The notes beneath the pieces are model-generated. The model was not told where the DNA came from. It saw only the letters and a list, made by a program, of their open reading frames with translations, and made no database searches. Made by a program: the position numbers and the translations under genes. From NCBI RefSeq assembly GCF_022539315.1, contig NC_066319.1:27738093-27802092 (forward strand): DNA of 64,000 nt, written 5' to 3'. Each line of letters opens with the position of its first letter. The stretch's first letter is position 1. This stretch comes from Serinus canaria. Taxonomy: Eukaryota > Chordata > Aves > Passeriformes > Fringillidae. Below are positions 40,166 through 52,299 of the stretch, one piece after another.

Positions 40166-43100
40166 TGCTCTGCTTGTCTCCCACCACTGACTGCAGAGGA
40201 ACCCTACAGAACTACAGATCACTGCTCACTGCCGCAATCCAGTAGCTCATGCTGAGCTTTGAGCTTCATTGGGCAATCAGATAACCAGCTACTGCTACCC
40301 AGAAAAAATATGGTGGTGCCTGTGGTGTGTGGGGGAAGATGGGTCCCTCTAATGTCACTGGGGAAGAGCCTGCACTATTCAATGCATTCACTGGATTTTC
40401 TCCAGAAGTTTTGGGTTTTGAAAGCCTTCTGTAGCTGTCTCTTACTTGGGGAAGGAGGGAGGGGGCATTCAGGCAGAAACAACTGCGTGGTGAGCAGGTT
40501 TTTCTGCTCTTCATCAGTGCCGGTGAGTGTCTATCCTGCTGCCCCAGGACTGCACGCAGAAGCCCTGCGGGCAAATAATTCTCTCACCCAGAACAGGCCA
40601 CGGTAAGCAGGGCAGTCCATTCTGCAGGCACTTCATTTTGTGCAGGAAGAGAGTTTGTGTGTTGTAGTTTGGGCAGTTAATTAAGAACTGAAACACTTTT
40701 CCTGGGGCAATGTGCTTGTTCCTTAGAAAGGGTGGTTGATATATTTATGGTTTGCATTGATCTAACAGCTTGCTGCCAAGAAGTCCTACTTTTCCCTCCC
40801 TGCATTGACACTAGCCCTGCCAGCCCTCTGAGCTGGCTGTGCTCCCTGAGCTGGTAGAGGCAACCTCTTTAAGTCCCAGGGGAACGGAAACTGGGAGCAA
40901 GAGGACCCCTTGACTGGGAGTTATGGCAGTGGGAGCAGAGAGCTGTTGGACTGCATTGGCTCCGAGGTGCAAATTTCCATTTGGTGCTAAACAGAGGTGA
41001 GATGAAACCTGCTTGAAACACTGATCTGGCTTCTTGGCATACACAAATAACAATAAAGCTCTTTATGGCATTATTGTCCTGCAGAACACCTGCCTCATTC
41101 TCTAGGCAGAATGGGCTGTCCAAAACTCTGTTTCATTCATGGCACAACATGAAGCATGTGAGTCAAGAAATATGGGCCAAAGAGACATTAAGTAATGAAC
41201 CACCATTGCAACTAAAGAGGCATTGACTGTCAAAGTTAAGGAGGAAAGCAGAACTTTATAACTGCTTGAATTTGGAATGCTTCCACTAGGAAATATGTGT
41301 CCTTTTGCATGTAGCTCTTAGTGTAATTTTGGTTTTACTATGATAAACTGCCTCAAAAAATGATTTACAAAACCAAACCAATGCCCAGTTGTGCACAAGT
41401 TAATTTGAGGGTGCATCACCATGGCCCCTTCTGTCTGATAAACAGTTGGGTGTTTTAGCTAATTGATCTTGTGCTGCCTTGCCACTTTAGGGCTAAGGAG
41501 TGCTGCCAGCACCTCCTGTAGCTCTGGTTAATGGATATGAATTTCTGCACACGTGCCAACTAGCATCTTGGCACGGGTCTTGAGGCCTGAGACTTTGAAC
41601 TGAAACACTTGTAGTGATCAGTAGTATCATGTAATACTTTTGTGGATCAGATCTCTGATCCTGTTCCTATTTCTATGATCTAGAAAACATGAGTTTTGTG
41701 CACACACACAGCATCACTGAGTATCAAGGTTCACTGTTTTTTTCTGAATATTTGGTATTTTTCTTAGATCTTTTGCCTGTGAAGAATAGGAACATCTTAA
41801 ATTCCATCAAAACCAAAAAAGTGTGGATTATTCCAAACCTAACTTGGTTTGGCTGTAAAGAAAAACTCATAGCCAAGGTGCAACCTGTGGGTGCCGTAGC
41901 AGAGGGCACCATTCCCAGTGCCCGCTCTCCCTCTTCAGCCACTTGCCTCAGTACCAAATAACACAAAGTGGTTTTAACACCTCTGCACAAGTCCAGGATT
42001 TAGAGACAGGAAATCGGCCGATGACAGGAAGTACAGATTCGTGCAGGCACATCGTGCATGACAGTGCCAGGCAGCAAGTGGGTGTTCAGAGGCAATGAAT
42101 GGCACCCAGCAAGGCACCTGCCCCACACCCTCGTTCTGAGGAACTGTCCTTCTGGAAGGCCCCACAGCCCCACCAGCCGGACAAGACCTGCGGGCACTGG
42201 GAGTGGATGAGCTGGGCACCAGACAGCTGCTACAGGCACCAGCAGGTTGTGCCCTGGGCGATGCTCCAGGCATATGCAGCAGCTCCAGATGTGCGGCGGC
42301 GCAGGTGGCTGGGGTGCACTAATGCACCAGCGCATGCCTTCGCTGGGGGTGCTGCTGCAGAGGCTGCAAGGGACCTTCCAGCTTCATCCCATCACCACGG
42401 GCTACACTGCTGCTGGAAAGCTGCTGCTTTAAGCCTGACACTATAAAAATCCTGTCAGGCATCACCTGTACTTTGGTGCAGCATGTATTTAGAAAAGCTG
42501 GATAACATGGAATCGTGGCTTTGCTTGTGATCCTGATTTCTTGCTGCAGTGATGTTGTGACTTGAGTCTGGGGGCGGTCAGAGGCTCTCTGAGAGCATGC
42601 TGCCTGCACTGCCTGTCCCAGTGTCTCTACCTAGCTCCTTGGTTGCACTGGCTTCCAACCAGCAAGGGCAATACATGCCACTCGTTTTTAACACAGATGG
42701 AGTATTTATAGCTTAGGGCTTTTGTATTCTCTTCTATAGCTTAATTAGCAATATAATTTCCTGTAGCTCTCCCTGTACTTGTGGGGATGGAGGAGAATGG
42801 CAATTACTGTGGAAAGCCAGGGGCAGTGGGGGGAGAGGAAGAAAAACAGAGAGAGACACACCCAGAGCCATTTCTTTGCAAGTGGCATAACACGGAGATG
42901 GCTCTGAGCTGCTGCCAGCGGAGGGGACTGTCTGCAGTGGGTTTATGAAGGAGTAATGACTCACTTCTACTTCAGGAAGGTTCCTGTATTGCATAGGAAG
43001 AAATGGCATACATATTGAAATAAACTAGCTTGAGTCTGCATTGCCAGCACAGCCTGCACTAGCAGTACTTTCACATTTAAACGAAAAGGATCTAAACAAT

Positions 43101-45549
43101 GCTACCAAGGAAATGTGAACAGCTGTCAGTGCCCTAAAATAATCATGTTACCATAAGTGTTCAAAGGCCATATTGTCTAAGGAGCTGTACAAACATAAAA
43201 AACCAGATTTGTGTGCTGAATGTAGCCTATGGCAAAGTACAATAAGGGAGGTGAGGGGAAAAAATGAGAAGCAGTGATACAGGGAAGAAGGTCCAGAGCA
43301 AAGAGTTCATGAGGCAGTGCTCCTGTGGTGAAAACAGCCTAAGTATCTCCCCTTTCCCTGGGCAGGTATTTCTCACAGAAAACCCTTTTCCTGTCTCCAG
43401 CCCTGTCACAGGCAATCTGACTTATGCTGGCACATGGGATGATTATATCAGTCCAAAGGCTTTTCTCCTGACCCCTGCGAAGTGCATGAGCTGCAAAGAG
43501 GCCTCCACCTCAGAGCTGTGGCTCTGATGCTGCAGGGAAAGGTGCTACAACTGCAGTTTGGATTTTCAGTGTTCATAGATCTGGGCTGCTTTCCTGACAG
43601 GCTTCTAGCTCAATCTTGACTGAGTTAATTCATAAATCCTGTCTTTCCCCAAAATTGAGAAAAATCTGAAGCTTCCATCTACATCAGTATTAGAAAAATC
43701 TTATAGCACAACATATATATACACACATATATATGTGAATTGCCTCCCACAACATTTCTCTCTCATGAGGTAGATAAAACTGTTTTCATCTATGAGAAGG
43801 CACAAAAAGGAATGTGGAAACAATTAAAATTAACCAAAAGTCACTATAGCAGCAGAGTTTTGACAGCAATCCTGCACCCTGTGCCTTGCTGCTCAGCTTC
43901 AACCTCTGCACAGGCACGTTCTCCCACAGCATTCTTGGCCCCTGCTACAGCAGCTGCCAGCTGAGTTAGAATTCATATTTTTAAACAGTTCTTGCACAAA
44001 CAGTTATGTGTTTTACTCGACCGTTTTGGAATTATCTGCACAACGAAGGCACAGCTCCATTCACAGCTGCCTTTTACACCCTCCCAAGCGGCATTTAGAG
44101 CTTCAAGGAAAACATTTAGAGAACAGTTTAGGAAAGGTGAGCCATCTGCATGTTTATGAAAGAGAGAGAGACCTGGTAAAGCCATGCTTGTCCCCAGGCA
44201 TTGTTTGCAAAACCTTTTCAGGATGAAAAGGAAAAGGCAGTTGCAGAGAAGGTGTGAGCGCCTTGTAGCAAACCCTCAAGCTGGGCTCAGGCAGGAACAC
44301 TGAGTTACAGCTACAATTTTCTTCCAGCTTCCTGCTCATGCAACCCCCATGCTTTGTGCCTAAATCTCTGTGTGATGCCTGGTTTGCTGCAGACATCCCA
44401 GGTCACAGCTCTGTAAGGCAGCCTTCATTTCAGGAGTGTCAGTATAGATACATATGCACACACTTATGCAGAATAGTAGGTCCTGGGAACACTTAAGCAA
44501 ACCCGGGACTGCCCCTGCAGTACTCTGAAAGGTCCAAGAGACAAACCACAAGGCTGAATGATCATCCTCCCCCAAATGTTTTCTGCAGCTGGGCAAGCAA
44601 AGCCTCTCGGCTTGAACACACTGCCCAGATTATGTTTTTCATGGCGTGTGTAAATTTCCTCTCCTTGTCCTCAATCCCCACCCCCGACCATGGGAACACC
44701 TCAGCCAGTGACATACTAGAGCTAGAGGCAGCTTCCCAAGGCACAGACAGGGACAGATGTGCCTTGAGCACATCACGTATGGAGGTGGCACTTTGGCCAT
44801 CTTTAAGCAGCAGCACTCAGGCTGCAGGTCCCTTTGTGGGGGCAGCTGGGCCAGGGGCAGCCCACCCACCTGGAGTAGGGCAGGAGGTGCTAGGGGTGAG
44901 GGTGCCAGTGGTGGGAGCTAGGCAGCATTTTAGGCTTCCTTCAAGGCACTCTTTATATAGCTGGTTACATAAGGCTGTGCAATTTGGCTCCTGTTGGGAA
45001 AGAAACGCGGGTGTAGGAGTACTGGTACACCAAACCTGACTGTAAAAGTCATTTGTGGGGTTTGGGTTTTCTTTCCCTGTCATTCTCCACTAATCTCTAG
45101 AACAGCCACTGCTAAATACTTAATAAAAAAGAGAATATCTCAGCAGCAAGTCAAGGTGTGCCTCCAAAACCTGAGCTGGCAGCTGGAGAATATTCCCCAT
45201 ACAGGTTTCCAGACATGACCATGCCAAGGGCTCACAGGGGCAGCACCACAGCTTTTACCCCCATTCCTGCGGGGGTGGGGGGAGGTACCAGGAGTGGAAG
45301 AGGGTGACAATGAGCTCAGGGGGGCCCATCTGCTCCCACCCCTGAGGAGCTGTAGTAACCAGCAATGAGAGAAGCAATGGGCTGTTCCCCTCCCTCCTTT
45401 TTCCCCTGGTGCTGACAGTTCCTTGGCCACAGAAAAGGGTAAGCATGGGTTTTTGGGCTTAGAACAACAGTGGAAAAAGCACCACTTGCCCCAGACTTGA
45501 CACTGAGATGTATTTACACAGTGTGTTTCATGCCCAAGATGAAGCCCAG
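40166..45549. other. Intergenic DNA
   Basis: It contains a short alternating TA/CA repeat at about 43709-43736 that is self-complementary, and a moderately GC-rich stretch at 42.1-42.4 kb. No gene is recognised. Confidence 0.6.
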
Positions 45550-45860
45550 CTCTGCTGTGCCACCGCGCATCACCGCTGCCATCTCCTTCGGGGAACGCGT
45601 TTTCCATAATGGAAATCAATTGTGTTGAAAATAGTCTGGGAGTTGAGCAGTGCAACAGCACGTACAGACAAACTCGCCATCGCGGGCAGCGCCACGCTCT
45701 CTGCCAACTTCTCGTTACACGGGTCACTCGCAGCTCTCCTTACGCACCACACAGCGCCAGGCGAGGCCGTGGAGCAGCTGGGCACTCACTGGGATTGGCC
45801 AGCACAGGGCTCCAAGGGGCTACAGCAGCAAGGCTGGAGTGGTGGCGAGGCTTAGGCAGA
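45550..45860. promoter_or_regulatory. Weak CpG cluster with CCAAT box
   Basis: Roughly 20 CpG dinucleotides fall in about 300 bases, against a CpG-poor background. An inverted CCAAT box (GGATTGGCC) lies at 45791-45799, and a possible minus-strand splice donor (TGC|GTAAGG) at 45743/45744. It may be a minor promoter or enhancer. No protein is recognised. Confidence 0.4.
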
Positions 45861-46004
45861 GATGCACAGGGCTTTTACTGAATCACCCCTCAGCCAAATC
45901 TCACTTGCTTGTTTAAAATCAGTCTTAGTTGATGATCAGCTTTGCTGTTTCTGATGTCTAGAGCTCCTGATTTCTCACACCCAGCAGGTACCTCATCTTT
46001 CATT

Positions 46005-46297
46005 GTATTAAGGGGGCTTATGAGAAAGACAGAGACATTTTAACAAGGCCCCTAGTGAATGGAGGAAGAGCAGCAATTTTAAGCTAAAGGACGACAGGTT
46101 TAGATTAGATATTGGGAAGAAATTCTTTACTATGAGAGTGGTGAGGGTGGGAACAGGTTGCCTAGAGAAGCTGCAGATGCCCCATCCCTGGCACTGTTCA
46201 GTGCCTGGCTAGACAAAGCTCTGAGCAACTCAGTCTTGTGGAAGGGGTTAGATAATCTCTGAAGGTCCTTTCCAACCCAAGCCATCCTATGATGGTA
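46005..46297 (+). mobile_element. CR1 LINE, short 3' fragment
   Basis: It begins with 'aagggggcttatgagaaag', contains 'ttagattagatattgggaag' followed by 'aaattctttactatgagagt', then 'gccccatccctgg', and ends 'ggtcctttccaacccaagcc' plus 'atcctatgatgg', the CR1 3' terminal repeat region. The copy is severely 5'-truncated and non-coding. Confidence 0.9.
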
Positions 46298-48579
46298 TCC
46301 CACACAGGTACCCAACCAGTACAAGTTATCCAGGTGAAAGCTCTCAGGTGGCATCTAATCCTTACCGCGGCTGGAGGGTCCACACAACAGTTGGAAGACC
46401 TTCCCATGCACAGGGTGCACATTTGACTTAAACACCACCAGCAGAAACACTTTCATATGATGTTAGGGCTGTCTGACAGGTGCTGGCTTCCTTGATCCTA
46501 ATGCACTCTGCATCATGCCAAACTGAAAAACAAGAATATCTTAGATCTCAGACTTGGCTCCCTGTGAGCTGGCAGCAGGAAAATGGGCTGGCAGGCACTG
46601 TGGTCAAGTGTGTTGATGGGCAGGACAAGCAGAGGGGTCTGGAGGGAGATGCATACAGCATGTGTAGCAGGGGGTGGGACAGCAGCAGGCTCCCAGGACA
46701 GCAGTGAGCTGTACCTTACCCAGGTACTTCCCTGACAGCAACTAACCTACCTTGAAGCATGAAGCATTTTCCAAATACAACTTTTTTTTTTTCCCCCACA
46801 TGGTTTTTTTAACTCATGCTTATTTTTAACTCCTGGTAAGGTACCAGGAAAGCAGATCACCCAGGTCACAGACAAGAATCATTTTTATAGATTCAGTGAC
46901 AAAAGACAAGAGTGCTGCAGGAAGCTACCACGCAGAGGTTTCCAAGCCTTAGGCAAAGGTAAGTGAAGAGCACTAAAACCAGGGTGCAGCAAGGAGGTTA
47001 TCTTGTTATTCATAGGAAAGCTCCTGAGAAGGTAAGGAATAGAAGCTCTGGGCTCTACCACGTCTGGGAAAGAGAGTTTGGGAGGGAGGCCTTTGCAGAT
47101 CAAGGGGATGAAACAAGCCCAGTCTCACTGTAGATGTACACAACCTAGATGGACCTATACTCTCCATTAGTGGCAAACAACAGGGATGACAAGAAACGTG
47201 AAGCTGTGGCATATAACTGCCCTAAATATATCTAAGCACTGCTTCTTCCAGAGACAGCTGCAATCTTGTTGCCTGCAGAGGGACGAGCTACCAGTTTTGC
47301 TTTCCATACCTCAGAGTGATGGGCAGAACTTGCAAACGTGCCAGCAAAGACAGAGGATGCAAAGGGCACTGGCTTTCTCTCTCAAAGGAAGCCAGGGAGC
47401 ACAGAGGGCTGGCTGCTCCAGGTGCTGGTAAACACAAATGGTACAAGAGAGAAAAAGTTAACGTTAACCACAGCAATGACAGTGCAGGGGAGGGGGAGCT
47501 GGTCTGTTCCAAACCTCTGATACTCCCACGATGAGAAAAGGAGGAGGGCTGGAACAGTTCCTGTTGCTGGGGAACATTGCTAAGGTCTCTCTGTCCCTGT
47601 CAGCCACTGCTGGGACATGTAAAATGTGCTCCACTAGCAAGATAAAAATTGTTTTCTAAAAAGACAGCATTGACTTCCTGGCAACAATCTCCTGCCTGCC
47701 TTTTCTGGCACCTGCATCAGACAGCACAGGTAGGCTGGCAAGGAGAGCTTCACAAGTGCCCAGGTCCCAAGCATTTGTTTCCACAGCTGAAGTAAAAAAG
47801 GGATACTAAACGCTATGCAAGGTCACGGTACATTGCTCTAAGCTATCCTGTAATGCCTGCCACAGCAGAACAGATGTCCAAACAAGCAGGAGAGGCTACT
47901 CAGAGCCTCATCAGCTGACATTTCTACTGCAGCTGCAGTAAGGATACTTATTTGGGGTGCAGGATTTAGACATGTGTTCCTAAGAACCACACGTGGAACC
48001 AGCAGCCATTTCATTCCCAGCATCACAAATGGGCAAGAGCACTGTGCCCTTTAAACCAAGCTGTAATTTGTAATTTTTCCTGAGTGTGACAATGCACCAT
48101 AATACATACAATACACTGAGTAAAAGAAAGGTGCCCATTATGACTTTTTTTAGTAGTTTCTAAGACTGATGTCTGCTAAATCAGAATTACACTCAAAATT
48201 AATTTGCACTTTTAAGGAATTCACCTCTGGTTCACTTTGACAGAGGGGGATTACTAGAAAGAGGCTGGAAAATTATATTAGGTCTGCCTCCACCATTTCC
48301 TTCAGCTTTTGGAAAAACAAAAGTGGTCTTTTCTCATTCCTCATCTGTATTTTCCCCAATATCTTTGTCTTTCTTCCTCTTGCTATTTGTTCCCCTCTCT
48401 TCTTATTCCCCTGGTCATGGGATCACTGACGTGAAAGAAAATAATTAGGTGGGTGGGTGTCTTCCTTTCTTTGTGATATCTTAATAGACATTGTGCAGTA
48501 ATGCAAAAAAAAAAAGAAGAAAAAATCAAACAGCCAAATTGATTTCATTCATCACTCCCTCCTGTGCAGAGGGAAGGAC
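46298..48579. other. Intergenic DNA left of the CpG island
   Basis: A T tract near 46784 and an A-rich stretch near 48505 are the only simple repeats. If the minus donor at 48624 is used, downstream exons of that transcript would lie here or further left; none is identifiable. Confidence 0.5.
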
Positions 48580-48825
48580 ACGGGGCCGCACAGGCTCCCG
48601 GGCGGCCCAGCAGAGCGGACTCACCGGTCGCTTTAGCGGGAACAGATGGATGCTGCGGTGAGGGTGGGAATTAAAGCGGCATCATTGGGAGCACAATGAT
48701 GCTCCCAAGGCAGGGCCGCAGCAGAGGAGCGGCCGGAAAGGTAAGTGCGGCTCCCACGGGGCCCGCTGCCCGCACAGGCCCAACGCCCGCCGGCCCCGCT
48801 CCCACACACCGGGCCCGCCGGCCTC

Positions 48826-48841
48826 CAGCGCCCCCTGCCGG
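48826..48841 (-). promoter_or_regulatory. Candidate CTCF binding site
   Basis: The plus strand reads CAGCGCCCCCTGCCGG, one base from the well-known CTCF core CAGCGCCCCCTGCTGG (the reverse complement of CCAGCAGGGGGCGCTG). It lies inside the CpG island, a common location for CTCF. Orientation is minus by the usual convention. Confidence 0.6.
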
Positions 48842-48877
48842 CCGCGGCCGCCCCGTCGTGACCCGGCCGGGCCGGTT

Positions 48878-48955
48878 TCCGCGGCACAGCCCCCCGGGAC
48901 ACGGCACGGCCTCCACAGGCACGGCACAGCCCGCGGGACACGGCACGGCCCCCGC
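48878..48955. repeat. Imperfect tandem duplication inside the CpG island
   Basis: A unit of about 35-40 bases built from GGCACAGCCC, then CGGGACACGGCACGGCC, occurs twice with a short CTCCACAGGCAC linker. It is a small GC-rich minisatellite of two copies, and it explains the repeated AVPCPxG-like residues in open frames there. Confidence 0.7.
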
Positions 48956-49050
48956 ATGGAACACCTCCAAGGCGCCAGAGCAGAGCTAGGGTGCCGTGGG
49001 TTCGCACCAGCAGCTCGGCGAGCCACCGCCGCAGCAGCGCCCTACCAAGA

Positions 49051-50450
49051 CAGGGTGTTCTGCCTCAAGAGCTCGGAGAGAAACGCAAACCACTTTCTGA
49101 TGAACAGAGGAAAATCCACATACACTGATTCAACCAAGGAGACCTATAAAGTGCCACTACCCAAGCACCATCTTTTACACGAGAATTAAGGGTCATAGGA
49201 AATCCGGGTAAAAATAGGATAGAGGACCATTTTTGGCAATAGAAGGAAGCCGTGCTATAGGCATTCCGGTCACCCAGACCAGGTGTGTGTTGTAGAAGCA
49301 AAGACACTGCTCCCAGGTCCTTGATAGGCTCACAGGGATACATTGTCTTGGAATAAGTAAACTGGATTTCTCTCAGGCCAAACTACCCTAAGAAATAGCC
49401 TCCAGCCACTAACCAGGGCTCCAGTTCCCCAACTTCTACCATTGCAGGCTGTGGGGCTGACACCAACAGCAGGAAGTGGTGGACTACAGCAACAATCACC
49501 CTTTATCAGCCCTACATCAGTGTGGAAGTGCTGCTCCTTCTTTTTCGATATTGTCAGCTGAAAGTGCAGCTGCTTCTTATAAACACAGCAGTTACAGAAC
49601 TTCCAATCTTTTCACAGAGACACACTAGCTCACATTAAAAAAAAAAGGAGTTGTTTTTCCTTAGGAACACTTGCTCTATTTATGTTCTTCTCTCATTCTT
49701 AAACTGAGGCCTGAAGAAGCTATAGGTCAAGTGTCACAGGCAAGCAGAAGCTGCAGATGCTTTGTTTAGGTTTTATACAAAGGAAACATCGAGTCTTTAA
49801 AGACACAGAGCTCCCCAATCACCATTGTTTATGTTAGAAGTGATCTTTTCAACTGCAAGGTGCAAGATAATGTTGTCTCTGTAGGAGTGTGAAATACTTG
49901 AGAGAAGGGACAGACAGCAGCTGAGTATATTTAAACTAGCACCACTGTATCAAAAACTGTTTCATGTAAACACTCATCATGAGGACTCCACCCAATGCCA
50001 CACTTGGCTATCAGATCCAGGATGGCAGAAAATTAGAAATGACTGACTAAACCGTATTGGGTAAGGTGTTTCCCACCAAAGTATGATGAATGAAAAATTA
50101 CTGAGGACAAAGACAGTACAAGAGTGTTCTGGGCTTTGAAAAACATTCAAGATAAGTGAAATCACCGATAGAGAAAATGCTTCAACAAAGACAAAACATT
50201 TTAACTGTAGAAGAGAGGGCATGTGGCACTTATTTATGCAAAAGCCTGAAAACAGGGATGATGCTGGCAGTAAAATAGCAATAGGTAAGGTTATTCTTTG
50301 CATAGCTAAAAAAGACAATTTTTAAACAAGAATCCTTCATTGGAGGATTATTTGAGTAAACTTAAAACAGTCCTTATAGGGAATTCGTGAGAATGACATC
50401 TTAAGAGAATGTAATCGTGCAATAAATGACAACAAGTGAAAAAAGGTTCT
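49051..50450. other. Gap between CpG island and PCNX1 3' end
   Basis: AT-rich with no recognised gene. It would carry later exons of any rightward transcript from the CpG island, for which AATAAA at 50421-50426 is a candidate end. Confidence 0.5.
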
Positions 50451-50456
50451 TTTATT
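50451..50456 (-). terminator. Alternative distal polyadenylation signal (AATAAA)
   Basis: The minus strand reads AATAAAAGAACC, followed within about 25 bases by CACTTGTTGTCA, a GT-rich downstream element. If used, the PCNX1 3' UTR would be about 5.35 kb. A plus-strand AATAAA sits nearby at 50421-50426 and could serve a rightward transcript from the 48.7 kb CpG island. Confidence 0.3.
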
Positions 50457-51246
50457 TCTCAGTGTTTCTCCACTGTCAATACTGTCCTTTTGCTGCAACA
50501 TGTTGCAAAAAAACTCTCTGCCTTTTCCATTTTAAACAGCTACAATATTTACAGGCTGTTTCCAATAACACACGCAGACACATACACACTCACAGACACG
50601 CAGGTACATATATCCCTATCCCTGGCAAGGTAACCTTTTGCTGGTAGAGGCAATATATATTTTCATTGTCCATTAAAAACCAAAGCCATTCTCTCTCATT
50701 TATGCTCAACTCCCCTCTCCATTTCCTAACCAGCAGCTATTGTCAGGCTTTCAAGGGCATCTGTGTAAGAAGTTACATATCCAGCTATTTGATTGCCATC
50801 TTTCAAAGTTGTGACCTAAGTGTACTGGGTTTATCTATTCAAACTGTACATACCAGAAGTCATAAAAATTGCTCATATTCAAATGTTCATGACCAAGTGA
50901 TGTAGGTATACTCCCAAAATCTTTTGGGGCAGCCATCTTAATCACCTTTTAGAAATATGCATATCATGCTGGGGTGAAACAAGTCACATGCTTTACCTTC
51001 CACCAAGGTGTTATGTACCCACTTTTTTACTAAGGCACCAGGAATTACCAGTATAATTTCTGAAAGAGTCCAGCGTCACTGAATGTACTGCATTAGAATA
51101 TCAAATAGCAAGCCAGACAAGAAAAGAATAGATGCCTATATAATAGGTATAAAATTCCTTAATAAAATTAAGTACATAAAACCTGTGGTGGTACAACCCC
51201 AAATCCAATATAAGTTGAATAATATTGTTAATGGTAAGAAATGCAA

Positions 51247-51252
51247 TTTATT
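51247..51252 (-). terminator. Candidate distal polyadenylation signal (AATAAA) for PCNX1
   Basis: The plus strand reads TTTATT, hence AATAAA on the gene strand. A GT-rich region (around TTGGATTTGGGGTTGT on the minus strand) lies roughly 40-60 bases downstream, as expected of a functional site. An alternative AATAAA at 50451-50456 is also good, so use of this one is uncertain. Confidence 0.35.
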
Positions 51253-51635
51253 CAGCTCCATTTTGTGAATTGAGAGTTCTGTAATTGAGAAAGGTCTTTA
51301 AAGCAGTGTCTTTGTTATCTACACTCCTAGGTTGCATGGTGGTGTGTGCATTATCAGAGAAGGCTGAATCGATCACAAGGCATCTCTTCCCCCTCCTTGC
51401 CCAAATCCAGATCAAGCTTTATAGCCTTTTGCCAAAGGGATAGACCTGTGCCATGTCTTCATCTCACCAGTCATCCAGGCTTTCAAAGAGTTCTTCAGTT
51501 CCCAAAGGCATTGTGACCATGGGATGAGGAATGACTGGTGACGACTCTCGACACCACCACTCAGAAACATGCCAGATGTCCCATGCAAAGTGGCTGTAGG
51601 ACCATTCAGCCTATATGGAATTACCTCAACAAATA

Positions 51636-51654
51636 ATCATCATCATCATCATCT
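51636..51654. repeat. Short (ATC)n repeat
   Basis: About six ATC units. It lies in the probable PCNX1 3' UTR. Confidence 0.8.
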
Positions 51655-52299
51655 TCCCCAAACTCTGAAACCATTTCACACATGTAGGATCATGAGAGAG
51701 ATCCCCAGAATCCAGCACTAGTATCATCCATTGCAAGTAGCACAGAAGTCTAGGTGTCATCAGTGGTGCCACATACACAGTTCTAGGTTTTTGGTTTTTT
51801 TAATCAGAACATTTTAAAACATTTCACAAAGAAGTGAAATGAGAAAAGGTTCTAAAACATCATGTAGTAGCCATTTTTCCTAATGACATTATCTGCTTAA
51901 TGGGGTTTTCAAGCCCTTTTCTGCAACTGAGTGTTTTAGGGAGAAGTCCTTACATATGTACACGTAGATGCAACGTCCAAAGAAATCTGAGAGAAAGAAA
52001 ATAGATTGGGATCTACCTGGAAGCTACAACAGTAGGACTTAACTGGAATGTTTTTATGGCAAGAGAATATCATAATGCAAGGGGACAGAGTAAAAGCAAA
52101 CATCTGTAAGGGTTTTCATAAAAGTCTAGAAAGATCTAAAAAATTCTGCTCTATAGTAAGGTTCAATTTGGACTGACAGGACTAATTTGAAAATACACAT
52201 CTTTTCCATTCTACAGCAGCAGAAAAATATTACACATCAAGATGAAGGCCAAGAAAATAAAACAAAAGATTAAATCATTTCCATCTAGAACAGAGGTTT

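Larger units (their letters stand above)
48580..49050. promoter_or_regulatory. CpG island, probable promoter
   Basis: This roughly 470-bp stretch is very rich in G+C and in CpG, in a region otherwise CpG-poor. It holds GGCCGG/GCGGCC motifs but no TATA box. A plus-strand splice donor AAG|GTAAGT sits at 48740/48741 and a minus-strand donor CCG|GTGAGT at 48625/48624, so first exons could leave in either direction. A further weaker plus donor (GCG|GTGAGG) is at 48657/48658. No translation in it resembles a known protein. It probably starts a non-coding RNA or an alternative first exon of a distant gene. Confidence 0.7.

Noticed and set aside
48633..49026. Overlapping 97-124-codon frames in the CpG island
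   Set aside because: GC-rich DNA has few stops; the residues are Ala/Gly/Arg/Pro-rich in every frame and partly reflect the GC-rich duplication.
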